From an uncultured Myxococcales bacterium (GTDB taxonomy: Bacteria; Myxococcota_A; Bradymonadia; UBA7976; VGTA01): a stretch of 64,000 bases of DNA. The position numbers and the translations under genes are program-made. The notes under the pieces were generated by a model that had not been told where the DNA came from, made no database searches, and saw only the letters and a program-made list of their open reading frames with translations. The stretch spans positions 1-64,000 of the forward strand of contig CAKZRU010000090.1 in NCBI GenBank assembly GCA_937146725.1. The letters run 5' to 3'. Positions 38,854 to 49,100 of the stretch are shown here, piece by piece; within the stretch, counting starts at the first letter, position 1; the number at the start of each line of letters is the position of its first letter.

Positions 38854-40356
38854 ATGAATAGCTTCTTTACTCCTTTTAAAGTCGGACTCTTAGTCATTTG
38901 CTCTAGTGTGTCATTGGTGTGGATGAGTAATCAAGTCAAAGAGGGCATCTCCAATAGTGAGCAGCTTCGTAGTGCTTATGCACTCTTTGACGATGTCAGT
39001 GGCCTTGCGGTTCGCTCTAAAGTGGTGATCGCAGGAATTCCTGTAGGCCAAGTGGATAAGATTGAGCTCGAGGGCAACCAGGCCAAGGTTTGGGTCAAGG
39101 TCAATTTACCTTTGCGCAGTGATGCTCGCATTGCCAAACGTCAAGCAAGCTTACTGGGTGAGTCTTATCTACAATTGACCCCTGGCTTAAGAGGGTTGAC
39201 CTTGAGTGAGGGTGAACGCATTCGCTTTGTAGATGTGGATGTGTCACCAGCTGAACTTATGGAAGAAGTCAAAGGGATCATGAATAATGTCAATGACATT
39301 ACTTTAAGCCTCAAAAATGTCATTGCGGGTGATAACGGAGAGCAACGCTTAGTAAGTATTTTAGATAATATCAATCGGGTCGTTGATCAGATGAATCAGG
39401 CGCTTGTGGGTAATAGTCCTAAGTTTGATCGCGTGGTCACCAATGTGATTGAAGTCACCGAAGAAGCCAAGCGTTTCACTAGGGAGTTTAGACAAAAAGC
39501 AAATCAAATCCTAGTCGATGCCCGAGTCGTTTCCAATAATGCTCGACAGATTACCGGTGATGTCAGAGACTTGGTCAGTGAGCATGGAACAAGTGAAAAG
39601 TCGACCTTGCGAGGAGCGATGTCACGCCTACAAGGCTCTCTTTCTAAACTTGATGGGGCCATTGCAAGCGCTCAATCGATCGCAAGTAAAATAGATCAAG
39701 GTGAAGGCACCATTGGTCGCCTAGTGAATGATGATCGCTTGGTGGATAGCGTCACTACCTTTGTGGATGAATCTTCTCGTTTTGTCAGTCGACTCACCCG
39801 CTTACAATTTCAAGTTGCCATGCGTAGTGAATATTATATGCAAGATGCAGTAGCCAAAAATTACTTTGAGCTCAAAATGAGACCTCGTCCGGATAAGTAC
39901 TATTTACTTCAGCTTGTTGACTCACCCTCTCGAAGCGTACAAATCGTTGATCGGGTAACAACGACCAGTCAAAATGGTGGGATGCCTACTGTGGTCCGAG
40001 AGTCTCAGAGCGAAACTCGAGATCGTTTTTTGGTCTCATTACAGTTTGCCAAGCGTTTTCACTATCTTACCGGCCGAGTGGGGATTCTTGAAAATAGCGG
40101 TGCTGTTGGCCTTGATGCTGATTTCTTTGATGATCGGCTTAATATTGTTACCGATCTTTTTGATTTTGAAGCCAATCGTAATCCACGTCTAAGAGCGCGA
40201 GCTAACTATGAATTCTTCACTCATTTATATATTGCTGCTGGTATTGATAATGCTTTGAATGCCGATCAACGCGATTATTTTGTCGGAGGAGGGCTTCGCT
40301 TTAATGATGATGATTTAGCCGCCATTTTAGCGACTGCTCCTACTCCATCCTTTTAA
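38854..40356 (+). CDS. mlaD: MCE (MlaD-like) lipid-transport periplasmic protein
   Basis: The substrate-binding ring subunit working with the MlaE-like permease. It has one N-terminal transmembrane anchor (FKVGLLVICSSVSLVWM), then the MCE beta domain (YALFDDVSGLAVRSKVVIAGIPVGQVDKI ... RQASLLGESYLQLTPG), a long helical stretch (about 120-300), and a beta-rich C-terminal region (about 310-490) ending DYFVGGGLRFNDDD, like short barrel strands. At 500 residues it is far longer than E. coli MlaD (183) and resembles the longer MCE proteins whose helices form a needle. Translation start at ATG 38854. Confidence 0.9.
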   Translation: MNSFFTPFKVGLLVICSSVSLVWMSNQVKEGISNSEQLRSAYALFDDVSGLAVRSKVVIAGIPVGQVDKIELEGNQAKVWVKVNLPLRSDARIAKRQASLLGESYLQLTPGLRGLTLSEGERIRFVDVDVSPAELMEEVKGIMNNVNDITLSLKNVIAGDNGEQRLVSILDNINRVVDQMNQALVGNSPKFDRVVTNVIEVTEEAKRFTREFRQKANQILVDARVVSNNARQITGDVRDLVSEHGTSEKSTLRGAMSRLQGSLSKLDGAIASAQSIASKIDQGEGTIGRLVNDDRLVDSVTTFVDESSRFVSRLTRLQFQVAMRSEYYMQDAVAKNYFELKMRPRPDKYYLLQLVDSPSRSVQIVDRVTTTSQNGGMPTVVRESQSETRDRFLVSLQFAKRFHYLTGRVGILENSGAVGLDADFFDDRLNIVTDLFDFEANRNPRLRARANYEFFTHLYIAAGIDNALNADQRDYFVGGGLRFNDDDLAAILATAPTPSF

Positions 40357-40402
40357 TTTCCCATTAGCCTAGTACTCAAATATACTAAGTACCTAACTTA
40401 AC

Positions 40403-42019
40403 TCAACTATGTAAGGAATATAAATGTGCTAAAAGCAAAGCAGCACTTTCCTCAGGTTGAGCCAAGCTTAAGGATTGATAGCGTTCTGGTAGGCGATATA
40501 AGGTTTCTGTCCCTTGCTTATTAATGCATGCTAATTCTAAGCGAGCTTCATCACTTTTTATATTAAAGAGTAAAAAGTTTTGTGAAGGCTCTGAACTGAT
40601 TTGTGCGTGTTGACTATATTCCTCAAGTGATTTGAGCTGAATATGGTCAGCCATCTCAAAATAAGAGAGCCCCTGTTGTAACTGACTTGTCCATAATCTG
40701 ATGCATGCTTGATCCCCCTCAAAGTGCTGTAAAACACCAATAACGACCTCACATGGGATTAACTTTTGGTGCTGGTGTGCACTCGCTTGCTGAATCTGTT
40801 GATCAACAATTGGCCAATCTGGATCTAAAGGTGCTAGTTCAGCACCTCTTTGGCGCGCATATTGCCAAAGTTCAGGTACACCAAGTGTACAAGCACATAA
40901 AGCTAAGTGAGTAAAGACGGTAATATCACGACAATTTGGTAAAACACTCGCAAAAGCAGCTGTTGCCTGAGCTTGTCTTTGACTCAAAAACAAGGCCCGA
41001 CCCAAGCGATAAGGTGCATCAAAATGTAGAGCTTTTAACTTAAGTACTTCAAGATGGTCTCTTTGTAGGGCAGGCTCTAAAAGTTCAATCGCTAAATCAT
41101 AGTTTTTTAAGGCAATATAGGCTTCTGCCCCTCTGAGTCGAGCATCAATGAGCCAAGGCCTTCGCTCTAAGGCTTCTTGACATAACTCGATGGCAATCTC
41201 ATATTGCTTGAGCTTATTGGCACAAAAAGCCCCCAAGAAACAGGCACTTGTTCCCCAAAGGAATTCCGGCATTTCAAGACATTCTTCATAGCTTAAACCT
41301 TGAAAAAGACTTTTGGGAGGAACGGCTAACATAAATTGCTTGAGCGCTTCATCATAACGTTTTAAGATTTTAAGATGGTTGGCATAATTATAGCGGATAA
41401 AATGATTGTTTGGATCTTCGGCAACTGCACGCTCATGTAAAGTAATCCGAGCATCTTTATTTTGTGCGGCCCACACCTCAGGTGTATAGCCATAATGCAG
41501 TACTTGTACCTTGCTTTTTTCTTGGCTTAAGGGCAATTGAGTGTTGGTATTCACTAATTGATTGTGTACGCAACCGTCATAACGGTGCTCGGGTCGGTTT
41601 CTGAAAAGTCGAACTTGGTCAAGTAAGCCGGCTTCGGTTTTAATGGCAAGATCACTGGTGAAGTTTATGATTTCAAAGGTATAGGCATCTATATTTGGTG
41701 AGTTAAAATCTAAGTGTTGTAAAAACTTAAGACTCTCTTGATCTAAAACTTCATCTCCATCAAGAATGAGGATCCAATCGGAACTAGCATAATTCAAGGA
41801 TTGATTACGAGCCGTGGAAAAATCCCCCTCCCAAGGGTGATGAAAAACTTTGGCGCCTTGTTCAATCGCAATCTCTCCGCTTCGGTCTTCAGAGCCGGTA
41901 TCCACGACAATTAATTCCTGAGCGATCAGTTTAGCGCTTGCTAAGCACTCGGCTAAACGCCGTTCCTCATTCTTAACGATCATACATAAGGAAATGGAGG
42001 GTAACATCTTCTGAGCCAT
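40403..42019 (-). CDS. Family 2 glycosyltransferase fused to TPR repeats
   Basis: A 538-residue cytoplasmic protein. The N-terminal GT-A fold is typical of GT2: ISLCMIVKNEERRLAECL at the start, VVDTGSEDRS, FSTARNQSL, and the DxD-like ILDGDEVLD metal site. From about residue 210 the protein is helical with TPR character (EDPNNHFIRYNYANHLKILKRYDEALKQF; KLKQYEIAIELCQEALERRPWLIDARLRGAEAYIALKNYDLAIELL). Such fusions often glycosylate proteins or surface polymers; the acceptor is unknown. Start at ATG 42019; a second ATG lies four codons further. Confidence 0.9.
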   Translation of the reverse strand: MAQKMLPSISLCMIVKNEERRLAECLASAKLIAQELIVVDTGSEDRSGEIAIEQGAKVFHHPWEGDFSTARNQSLNYASSDWILILDGDEVLDQESLKFLQHLDFNSPNIDAYTFEIINFTSDLAIKTEAGLLDQVRLFRNRPEHRYDGCVHNQLVNTNTQLPLSQEKSKVQVLHYGYTPEVWAAQNKDARITLHERAVAEDPNNHFIRYNYANHLKILKRYDEALKQFMLAVPPKSLFQGLSYEECLEMPEFLWGTSACFLGAFCANKLKQYEIAIELCQEALERRPWLIDARLRGAEAYIALKNYDLAIELLEPALQRDHLEVLKLKALHFDAPYRLGRALFLSQRQAQATAAFASVLPNCRDITVFTHLALCACTLGVPELWQYARQRGAELAPLDPDWPIVDQQIQQASAHQHQKLIPCEVVIGVLQHFEGDQACIRLWTSQLQQGLSYFEMADHIQLKSLEEYSQHAQISSEPSQNFLLFNIKSDEARLELACINKQGTETLYRLPERYQSLSLAQPEESAALLLAHLYSLHS

Positions 42020-42052
42020 TGGAGTGTCCCGTATTTGAACAATAGGTTTTAA

Positions 42053-43246
42053 CTAGTTACCTGCCCTAAAGTTCAAACTAAATGGAATTGCGCCTAGATC
42101 TCCTCCGCCGGACAGCTCTAAGAGTTCAAGTAAGTCAACCTTGGTATCAAGAACAACATAATAGACAGTGTTTGCTTGAGCATCAAAGTTTAGATCTAGC
42201 GAACGAGGCGGATCTCCCAAAAAGCCTAAAATGCTTTGATCGCAGTAGTTAGCAATGACTTGATCTTCTATGCAATTATTTTCAAAGACATAGACCACTG
42301 GCGCAAAAAAGCTGAGTTCTGTTGTAAAGCGTACTCGTTGATCGTTAGGTACAGTAAAGGCAAATACAACCTCGCTCCCTAAAGCGGTTTGACCAGCTAA
42401 GATTAAGTCTGACGCAAAGTCTCCACTGCAGTTTGCGACAGCCATACGCTTATTAGCAATTGAGCCATCCTCAATAAATAGATTAAAGCCAGGCATGATC
42501 ACAGGATTTGCACAGGTACCACGAGGAGCGGTACTGTCCACAGGGATTTCAGGTGCACTATTGTCTTCGCATAGTCCATCAATACACATGACACCAGGTG
42601 GGCAATGGTTGTTGTTACTACAGCAAATTGCGCCATCATCAAAACCTTCATCGACCTGTCCATCACAGTCGTTATCAGTCCCATCACAGATTTCGGGCGT
42701 TGAGGACACCATTGTGCTTGGCATACAGATTGCGGCTTGTGAGGCCGGGTCACAAATAAAAGTACCTTCAACTTGGCAGCCATCAGCGTTATTGGCAAAG
42801 CACATCCCACCGATACTAAATGACTCATCAATTTGTCCATCACAGTCATCATCATGTCCATTGCACAGTTCACGAGCATTTGCTTCGCGTACCCATTGGC
42901 CACTTAGGCAACGCTCTAAACCACAGCCATCAATTTCTCTGATCGCACCTTGCTGGCAATCATTGGTCATGCTTCCACCCATTTCAGTTCCGGCTATGCC
43001 CATATCGGCGATCATTTCTGTCCCTGCGGTCATCATATAATCTTGGCGCATTTCCAACATCATTGAAGCATCACGTACTGGTGCGGTATAGCGTGTACTC
43101 GTTGGTGGTTCGGGTACTTCATCATCGCAGGCTATTGAAGATATAATCATTGTACTGAGTATGAGTACGTTCAGTAAACTTTTAGATAAACGTGTTACAG
43201 TGTGAGGCGTATTACAAATGGAGATACTTGTGTTTTGAGCATGCAT
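42053..43246 (-). CDS. Lipoprotein with two MopE-type CxGxDxDCDGxxDE repeats
   Basis: A 397-residue predicted lipoprotein. The signal ends at ISSIACDDE; an Ala-Gly-Thr-Met linker follows (AGTEMIADMGIAGTEMGG). Two MopE-like units (LCNGHDDDCDGQIDE and ICDGTDNDCDGQVDE) lie at about 125-210, with a Cys-rich CSNNNHCPPGVMCIDGLC patch after them. The C-terminal 150 residues look like a beta sandwich (GSEVVFAFTVPNDQRVRFTTELSF). An in-frame TTG at 43264 exists upstream; the ATG at 43246 is preferred though neither has a clear Shine-Dalgarno. Function unknown; probably surface. Confidence 0.75.
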   Translation of the reverse strand: MHAQNTSISICNTPHTVTRLSKSLLNVLILSTMIISSIACDDEVPEPPTSTRYTAPVRDASMMLEMRQDYMMTAGTEMIADMGIAGTEMGGSMTNDCQQGAIREIDGCGLERCLSGQWVREANARELCNGHDDDCDGQIDESFSIGGMCFANNADGCQVEGTFICDPASQAAICMPSTMVSSTPEICDGTDNDCDGQVDEGFDDGAICCSNNNHCPPGVMCIDGLCEDNSAPEIPVDSTAPRGTCANPVIMPGFNLFIEDGSIANKRMAVANCSGDFASDLILAGQTALGSEVVFAFTVPNDQRVRFTTELSFFAPVVYVFENNCIEDQVIANYCDQSILGFLGDPPRSLDLNFDAQANTVYYVVLDTKVDLLELLELSGGGDLGAIPFSLNFRAGN

Positions 43247-43457
43247 AGGACTTAGAACTCTCAATATTTCATGTTTTATAACTCAAGATTTACGTTATCT
43301 AATCCGCTAAATAAAGGGAAGAAATCAGCCTTTTTTATTTTTTTAAATTGTTTTGAATAGAATCACTTGGATTGAGGTTGGATGCTCTGATAAGCTAACA
43401 GAGTAACTAAATTAAACAGTATTTCGAGTATGAAATACTTAAAACAAAGGAGTAATT

Positions 43458-44003
43458 ATGACTTCACAACGTTTATTGGTCATGGGTGCAATTGTTGGGC
43501 TGAGCGCAATGTTTACAGCATGTGGTGGAGGTCCTAAGGGCGAATCAATGCCTGAGATGGATAACCTGCCTGCATGGGTAATGAATCAACCACCTTTATG
43601 TGGGGTAGGGATTCAAAAGTTCCGTGGCAATGTAGGCTCGGCTAAATCCTTTGCTGAATCAAGTGCTCGTGAAGATTTATCTCGTCAGCTTGAAACCCGA
43701 GTTAAAAGCATGATTAAGCAGTATAACCAAGAGGGCGGTACCGAAGATGGTGATATCAGTGAAGAATTATCAACTCGAGCAAGCGTCACTTTATCAAAGC
43801 AAACTCTCAATGGTGCAGTGCCTAAGAAATCAGATATGAGAGACAATCAATTCTACTCATTAGTCTGCTTAGAGCCTGATGCTTTAACCGATGCGATCAA
43901 CAACATGAAGATTCTCAATAATGCGCAACGTAAGGCCTTGGCTCGCCGAGCTGCTACAGCGCATAAAGAACTTAATGAGGCTATGGAAAACTACGATAAG
44001 TAG
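43458..44003 (+). CDS. LPP20-like small lipoprotein
   Basis: A 181-residue lipoprotein: signal ending SAMFTACGG, then a domain starting NLPAWVMNQPPLCGVGIQKF, and a long helix KSFAESSAREDLSRQLETRVKSMIKQYNQ, typical of LPP20-family proteins (short beta-helix domain seen in Helicobacter and many Proteobacteria). GGAG lies before the ATG. The next gene starts 107 bp on and also encodes a lipoprotein. Role of the family is unknown in most species. Confidence 0.8.
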   Translation: MTSQRLLVMGAIVGLSAMFTACGGGPKGESMPEMDNLPAWVMNQPPLCGVGIQKFRGNVGSAKSFAESSAREDLSRQLETRVKSMIKQYNQEGGTEDGDISEELSTRASVTLSKQTLNGAVPKKSDMRDNQFYSLVCLEPDALTDAINNMKILNNAQRKALARRAATAHKELNEAMENYDK

Positions 44004-44110
44004 TTCTAGGTTAAGCTTTATTTCTTCTTTGATCATGTTCAATATTTCATTGGAATCTCAGCAAAAAAGCTAGATAGAACTTAAAACAAACGCTCAAAGA
44101 AAGAGGACTT

Positions 44111-45103
44111 ATGTTAAGCAAACTAACTGACTCCTCTCATCTGCAGAATCCAGCATCAAATCATAGGTCTAGTACAAGGTCTTCATTTTGGTTTTCCATA
44201 TCGCTGCTTTGCTGGATGAGTCTTTTGTTCATAAGCTGTGGTCCTCATCTGAGTGTTGATTCACCTCCAATATTTCAGATCGATGCCAAAGCAAAAGATC
44301 AATCTAAGGTACAAAGTCGTCGGTCTGTTCAAGATATTGGTAAGAAAATCTTTCAAGCTGAGGGTTCTCCTTCACCAATGCCTCATTGCCGTGAATTAGG
44401 ACCTAAGCATCAGAGTAAAAACAGTGAAGCGCTGTATATTGCAACATTACAAGGCAGTAAATCTGTTGTCAAAGAACAATGTTTGAATCAAGTAAACTTC
44501 AAAAACCAGCTAATAAAGGCAATCGTTCCTTTAGATTGCCAAGCAAAACCTTGCCCCTTTTATGATACTTACAGACGAGGCCCACTGTGGTTTGCCTTGT
44601 ATATGGCTGCTTTGAACCAAGCCTTTCATCAAGGCAAGATCATAGTCCGAAGTAAGCAAGATCAAATACAGGATCTATCAAGTTGGCGCGGACATCGTTT
44701 TGAGTTGTTAGCCAGCGAAGAGGGTCAAACCAAAGAGGTTTATCAGCATCAGGTTAAGTTTAAGCTCAACTTAGCCACACAATGCATGGCGATTCTGAAG
44801 GTCTTTCGCGATCAAACATGGGTTGATAAAAATAAGGGAATGAATCATGTAGTCTCTTCTCAATGGCGTTCTAGCTTACCAAACGCTGGAGATATTTGGG
44901 CCGAAGCGCGTCCGATTTCTCAAGGAGGTCATGAGGTCTTAATCATTGAGCGACGTTATGTGAGTCAATCTCGCCACGGAGAGCTACTTGAGCGCGAGTT
45001 ATTATGTACTAGCTCAAGTCCAACAATGGATATATTAGACAGTAATTATCACTTTATGACACAGGAAATAGATCGCGATACACTGAGGGTATACATACAG
45101 TAA
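44111..45103 (+). CDS. Hypothetical lipoprotein paired with the LPP20-like gene
   Basis: Not recognised. A 330-residue predicted lipoprotein with an N-terminal hydrophobic segment ending LLFISCGP. The mature part has several Cys (PHCREL, EQCLN, DCQAKPCPF, TQCMAI, LLCTSS) and beta/helical mixed composition. AAGAGGA lies before the ATG. Position after the LPP20-like gene suggests a linked role. The 3' end is convergent with the 318-aa lipoprotein gene. Confidence 0.65.
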   Translation: MLSKLTDSSHLQNPASNHRSSTRSSFWFSISLLCWMSLLFISCGPHLSVDSPPIFQIDAKAKDQSKVQSRRSVQDIGKKIFQAEGSPSPMPHCRELGPKHQSKNSEALYIATLQGSKSVVKEQCLNQVNFKNQLIKAIVPLDCQAKPCPFYDTYRRGPLWFALYMAALNQAFHQGKIIVRSKQDQIQDLSSWRGHRFELLASEEGQTKEVYQHQVKFKLNLATQCMAILKVFRDQTWVDKNKGMNHVVSSQWRSSLPNAGDIWAEARPISQGGHEVLIIERRYVSQSRHGELLERELLCTSSSPTMDILDSNYHFMTQEIDRDTLRVYIQ

Positions 45104-45115
45104 AGTGGAGCCTAA

Positions 45116-45131
45116 CTCTACTTCGGCAGAG
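45116..45131. other. Hairpin with TTCG loop between convergent genes
   Basis: CTCTAC (45116-45121), loop TTCG, GCAGAG (45126-45131) form a stem with one A-C mismatch. It lies in the 30-bp gap between two convergent lipoprotein genes. No T-run follows on either strand, so it may block or stabilise 3' ends rather than terminate cleanly. Confidence 0.4.
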
Positions 45132-45133
45132 CA

Positions 45134-46090
45134 CTATTCACTTAACTGGATTCTCTGACAACTGAGGTCATAATGGGTTTCAGCTCTTAAACATTGAGTA
45201 AACTTGAGTGCTTTAAACTGCTGAAGAGTTTTCTCTTGATCCTGTGTGCGAAGTGCTTCTGTGATTGCGATAAACTTTGGAAAAAGCTTAGCAACAGATG
45301 ATTTGGGGATTGGCCCAAGTTCTAATTCCGGACGCCCCCATTGATTAAGACCACGAGTGACCAGGCGGACTTCTTGAGGATTAATGAGTTCGGCCACAGG
45401 CCTAAGCCAAGGATAATTAGGTGTTTTACACAGTTGATGAAACCCTGCTAAGTCAAAAACCTCAAAGCTTGCTAAGGAGGCAACAAGTAGGTTCTGTTGT
45501 TGGTTACTGAACAATTGATGTTGGCTTAGGCTTTCAGTAATCGAACAACTTAAGCTGAGCTGTAATCCGTTTTTGAGCGCCTGTCCTTGATAACTGACAA
45601 TCGTAATGCCTTTAAAGTCGCTTAGTTGGGCTTGAAGTCGACTCAAAGCATGATTGAGGACCTGTAAATTGATAGGTAAGTCATCTTGTATTGGAAGACT
45701 TAACACTTGAAAACGTTCGGCTAACTTGGAGCTAACCAAGCTATTAACGCCAGCATTTTTTAAGGCCTTTGTACTAAGGCTAAAGTGTGCTTGACTCAAT
45801 GCTAGTTGATCTGCTTCGGTTTGCGGCAAAGCGTTTTTATGTAGTAAGGCAAAACTTACTCTTGCTTGTGCATTAGGGTCTGGGTCTTCCAAGTTGTTTA
45901 AAGCAGACTGGGCTTGTTCCAATAGATCTCCCAAAGGATTAAAGCCTAATTCTGTTTTTGGCTTTTTTAGAGTCGGCTTTTTTGTGGTAGGTACTGTGCT
46001 ACAAGCTAATACACTTGTGCAGAATAATCCTAACAAGGCTAAAAGTTTAGGAAAGCTTAAAGAATAACAAGAAAGAGTTTGGTTCGTCAT
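45134..46090 (-). CDS. Hypothetical lipoprotein
   Basis: Not recognised. A 318-residue predicted lipoprotein: signal ending FCTSVLACST, a Lys/Pro-rich stretch (TKKPTLKKPKTE), then a soluble domain of about 260 residues with Ser/Leu-rich helices and three Cys near the end (LSCSI, QLCKTP, TQCLRAE/LSCQR). It follows the PKD protein on the same strand after 57 bp. No family motif stands out. Confidence 0.65.
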   Translation of the reverse strand: MTNQTLSCYSLSFPKLLALLGLFCTSVLACSTVPTTKKPTLKKPKTELGFNPLGDLLEQAQSALNNLEDPDPNAQARVSFALLHKNALPQTEADQLALSQAHFSLSTKALKNAGVNSLVSSKLAERFQVLSLPIQDDLPINLQVLNHALSRLQAQLSDFKGITIVSYQGQALKNGLQLSLSCSITESLSQHQLFSNQQQNLLVASLASFEVFDLAGFHQLCKTPNYPWLRPVAELINPQEVRLVTRGLNQWGRPELELGPIPKSSVAKLFPKFIAITEALRTQDQEKTLQQFKALKFTQCLRAETHYDLSCQRIQLSE

Positions 46091-46147
46091 TGGCTTCGAC
46101 TGCTTACAAATGAATGGACTTTGAAAACGGAGAGGTACTATTGAATA

Positions 46148-49100
46148 TTATTGTCTTGTATCTCGAGTCATGACTAATAATCTTTGTGGATTTAAATCAG
46201 GCGTAATAAAGACCTGCCTTAATGAACGACTGCTCATGTGTTTGATTTGCCGTGCATTCGCTGTGATTAAAATGGGCTCTCCAAAAAGTGACTCTGGGAA
46301 GCTAAGGATTGCGCTTTGTTGATTAAGGTCTATGACTGTTCCCTTAAGTCTTGGATAGCCAGTTTCAGGGTCGGGTGTAAGCCCACTTCCTACTTGTGGC
46401 CATTCAAAGCGACGTAGCCCTTGTTCTGATGCTGTCCAAAGAGCCTCTTGGTGAATCGTTAGATCTCTAATGGTAGATTGAGGTCTTAGAATCCAAGCGA
46501 ATTGTAACTCGTCTTGTTGTAGTGCTTCCATATCTAGTTGGTAAATAGCCTTACCATTATGTGCGATAAGACCATGCTCACTCGTTTTCAGTATGTCTCC
46601 CATAACAGCGGTACGCTTTTGTGAATTGTCACCTTGATACTGCTCTGGGTCGTCATTTAGGTAAGCACGAGCCAAGATCGCTCGACTTGGCTGATTACTG
46701 ATATAGGCTTCCGGATCAAGCAGTAAAAGCTCTCCTTGAGTAGACAATACGATCAAGCGAGGGCCTTCTTCAGTACTTATCCCTTGAGCGGCAATAATCG
46801 CATCTGAAAGCTCACCAATAATGGACTTACGATATACTTTAAGACGTCGATCAATGGCTATCACTTGCGCTTTGCGTGCATCAAAAGCCCACACATAATC
46901 CATTGCCTCCGCAAGAGCATAAGGTGCTCCATCGACTGGAATCTTTCTGATGAGTGTGCCACTATTTTCGGCAATAACTGCGATATGGCCCGAATGGGGG
47001 ACGGTTACAAAGTAATCTTGGCGTAGAGACATTAAACGACCAACACCTCTACCAAGATTTACAAAGGCAAATCGTTCAAGCTCGGTACTTTCTCTACTTA
47101 CATTACTTTGATACTTGAATAGCGATAGGCTTGCATGGTCAACCGAGCCACCCAAGCTTGCTAAAATATGTTCTTGAGCTTCGATCACTTCGATATTTTG
47201 TTCGAAATAGCGAATAATGCCCGAAGGAGACTGTGCCATAATCTTAAAAGGATGTAAGCCCGCAGAACCAGATCCTGCTCTCCACTCTACTCTATAACGA
47301 GTACTTAAAGTCGGATTTGCTGATTCTAAGGCAATAAACTCCATACCTTGGGGAGATTGTAGTACTCTCATGTCAACCGGCCCATCAAAGGAGCCATTGC
47401 TTGCTTCGGACGCTCTTAACTCAAGCTCAAAACTGAGTAATTCACCCTCAGCAACCGGCTCTAGGTTGGGGACCAAGATTCTTGGGCCGGCCGGAGTGAC
47501 CTCTATGAGATAAGTTATAGTAGACTCTCCACCATCTTCATCACGCAAATCGATGGTGACTGTGAATTGACCTAATTCTCTATAGGTATGTACCACTACA
47601 CGCTGATTACCAAACTGTGTGCCTTCACCCATACGCCAAGATACTGTCACAAAGTCACTCGGTACATCCTCATAAGACAGTTCAAAACGAACCGGAACAC
47701 CAAAATCAACAGTATCTGACTCTGTACTGATATTCGCATTAAAAGGTGCTCGATTTGCGACATTGGTGAGTCGACTAATTGTGCTTAGAGAGCCATCGCT
47801 ATCGATTGCAGTCAGATAAATCACATAGTTCCCATCATCTGCATATACGTGTGAGCGCTCAGCTTCTGGACCTTCCTCTACCGGACTCCCATCACCCCAA
47901 TTCCAACGATAGGTCACAATCGGATCACTTGGTGCACCCGCTGTACTTTGTGAGGCGCTCCAAGTCAATTGTAGTCCTTCTTGCGCAAAGCTAGGTACAT
48001 CCACACCATCTTCACGAATAAATGGAGAGCTCAGCACAGGTCTTGGGCTTACATCATCTACATAGATTTCTAGTTGAGTGGTGGCCGGCTGATCTTCTTC
48101 TTCATCAAATAAAGTCATGGTAATCGTTAAGTTACCATTGGCTTCAAAGGTGTGGTGCAGATCGGTTTGAGTAAAGTCATCAATACGCTGGATTGCTGAT
48201 CCATCTCCCCAATCGATTAAGGCGTGAGATAAGGGATCGGCTGTCCCGCCGGCTCTTGTACCCGCAATAGAGAATTGAGCTGGTTCTCCTTCGATCGCAA
48301 ATAAGTCTCCACTGAGACGAGCGATCGGTCGTAAGTCTTCAATGACAACAGGAATACAACCGGTCACTAAGCTATCGCTATCATCTACAGTTAAACACAC
48401 ATCAAAACTTCCAGAGTCCATAAAACGATGGCTTGGATTGCGTAGTTCATCGCCTAATAGTGATTCAGTATCTGCTGTACCATCATCCCATGACCAAATG
48501 AACTGAATGATTGGTTCGGCGCTTGAGCCAGCGCTTGTTGTGCCCGCACTAAATTGCAAAAGGCTGCCTTCGACAAAGGGACCGTCACCGACAACTCTTA
48601 AACCGCGCACAATCGGCTCCACATCACGTACAATGACTTGAGCTTGATCGCTACATTCAGAGTCAATGTCATAGGCGGTAAGAGTGACTGTATATTCACC
48701 CTCCTCCATATAAAAATGTTCGGGAGCGGTTAAGTTGGGAGCAAATTGCTCATTAAGATCGCCGGGGAATTCTCCAAAATGCCAACGGTAGGCCAAGATT
48801 GGTTCAGAAGGAGTACCGGGGCTTGAGTTTGAACCATCAAAGGTTAAAAATAGGCCTTGTTCAATTTCGTAAGGTCCGCCAGCATCACAAACCGGTGGGG
48901 CATCATTGATTACAATTTCAGTACTATCATACTCAACCTGTCCGGCTTGAGTCGTGATTCTTAAACCTACTTGGTAAGTACCATCATCAAAGGGCGCTCC
49001 ATTTTGATCAACAAAGTCAACTTGAGCACCCAAATGGCTGTAGCCGCCATCTCCATCATCTAGTAGGTCAAAGTCCCAAGCATATTCAATAATTCCACCA

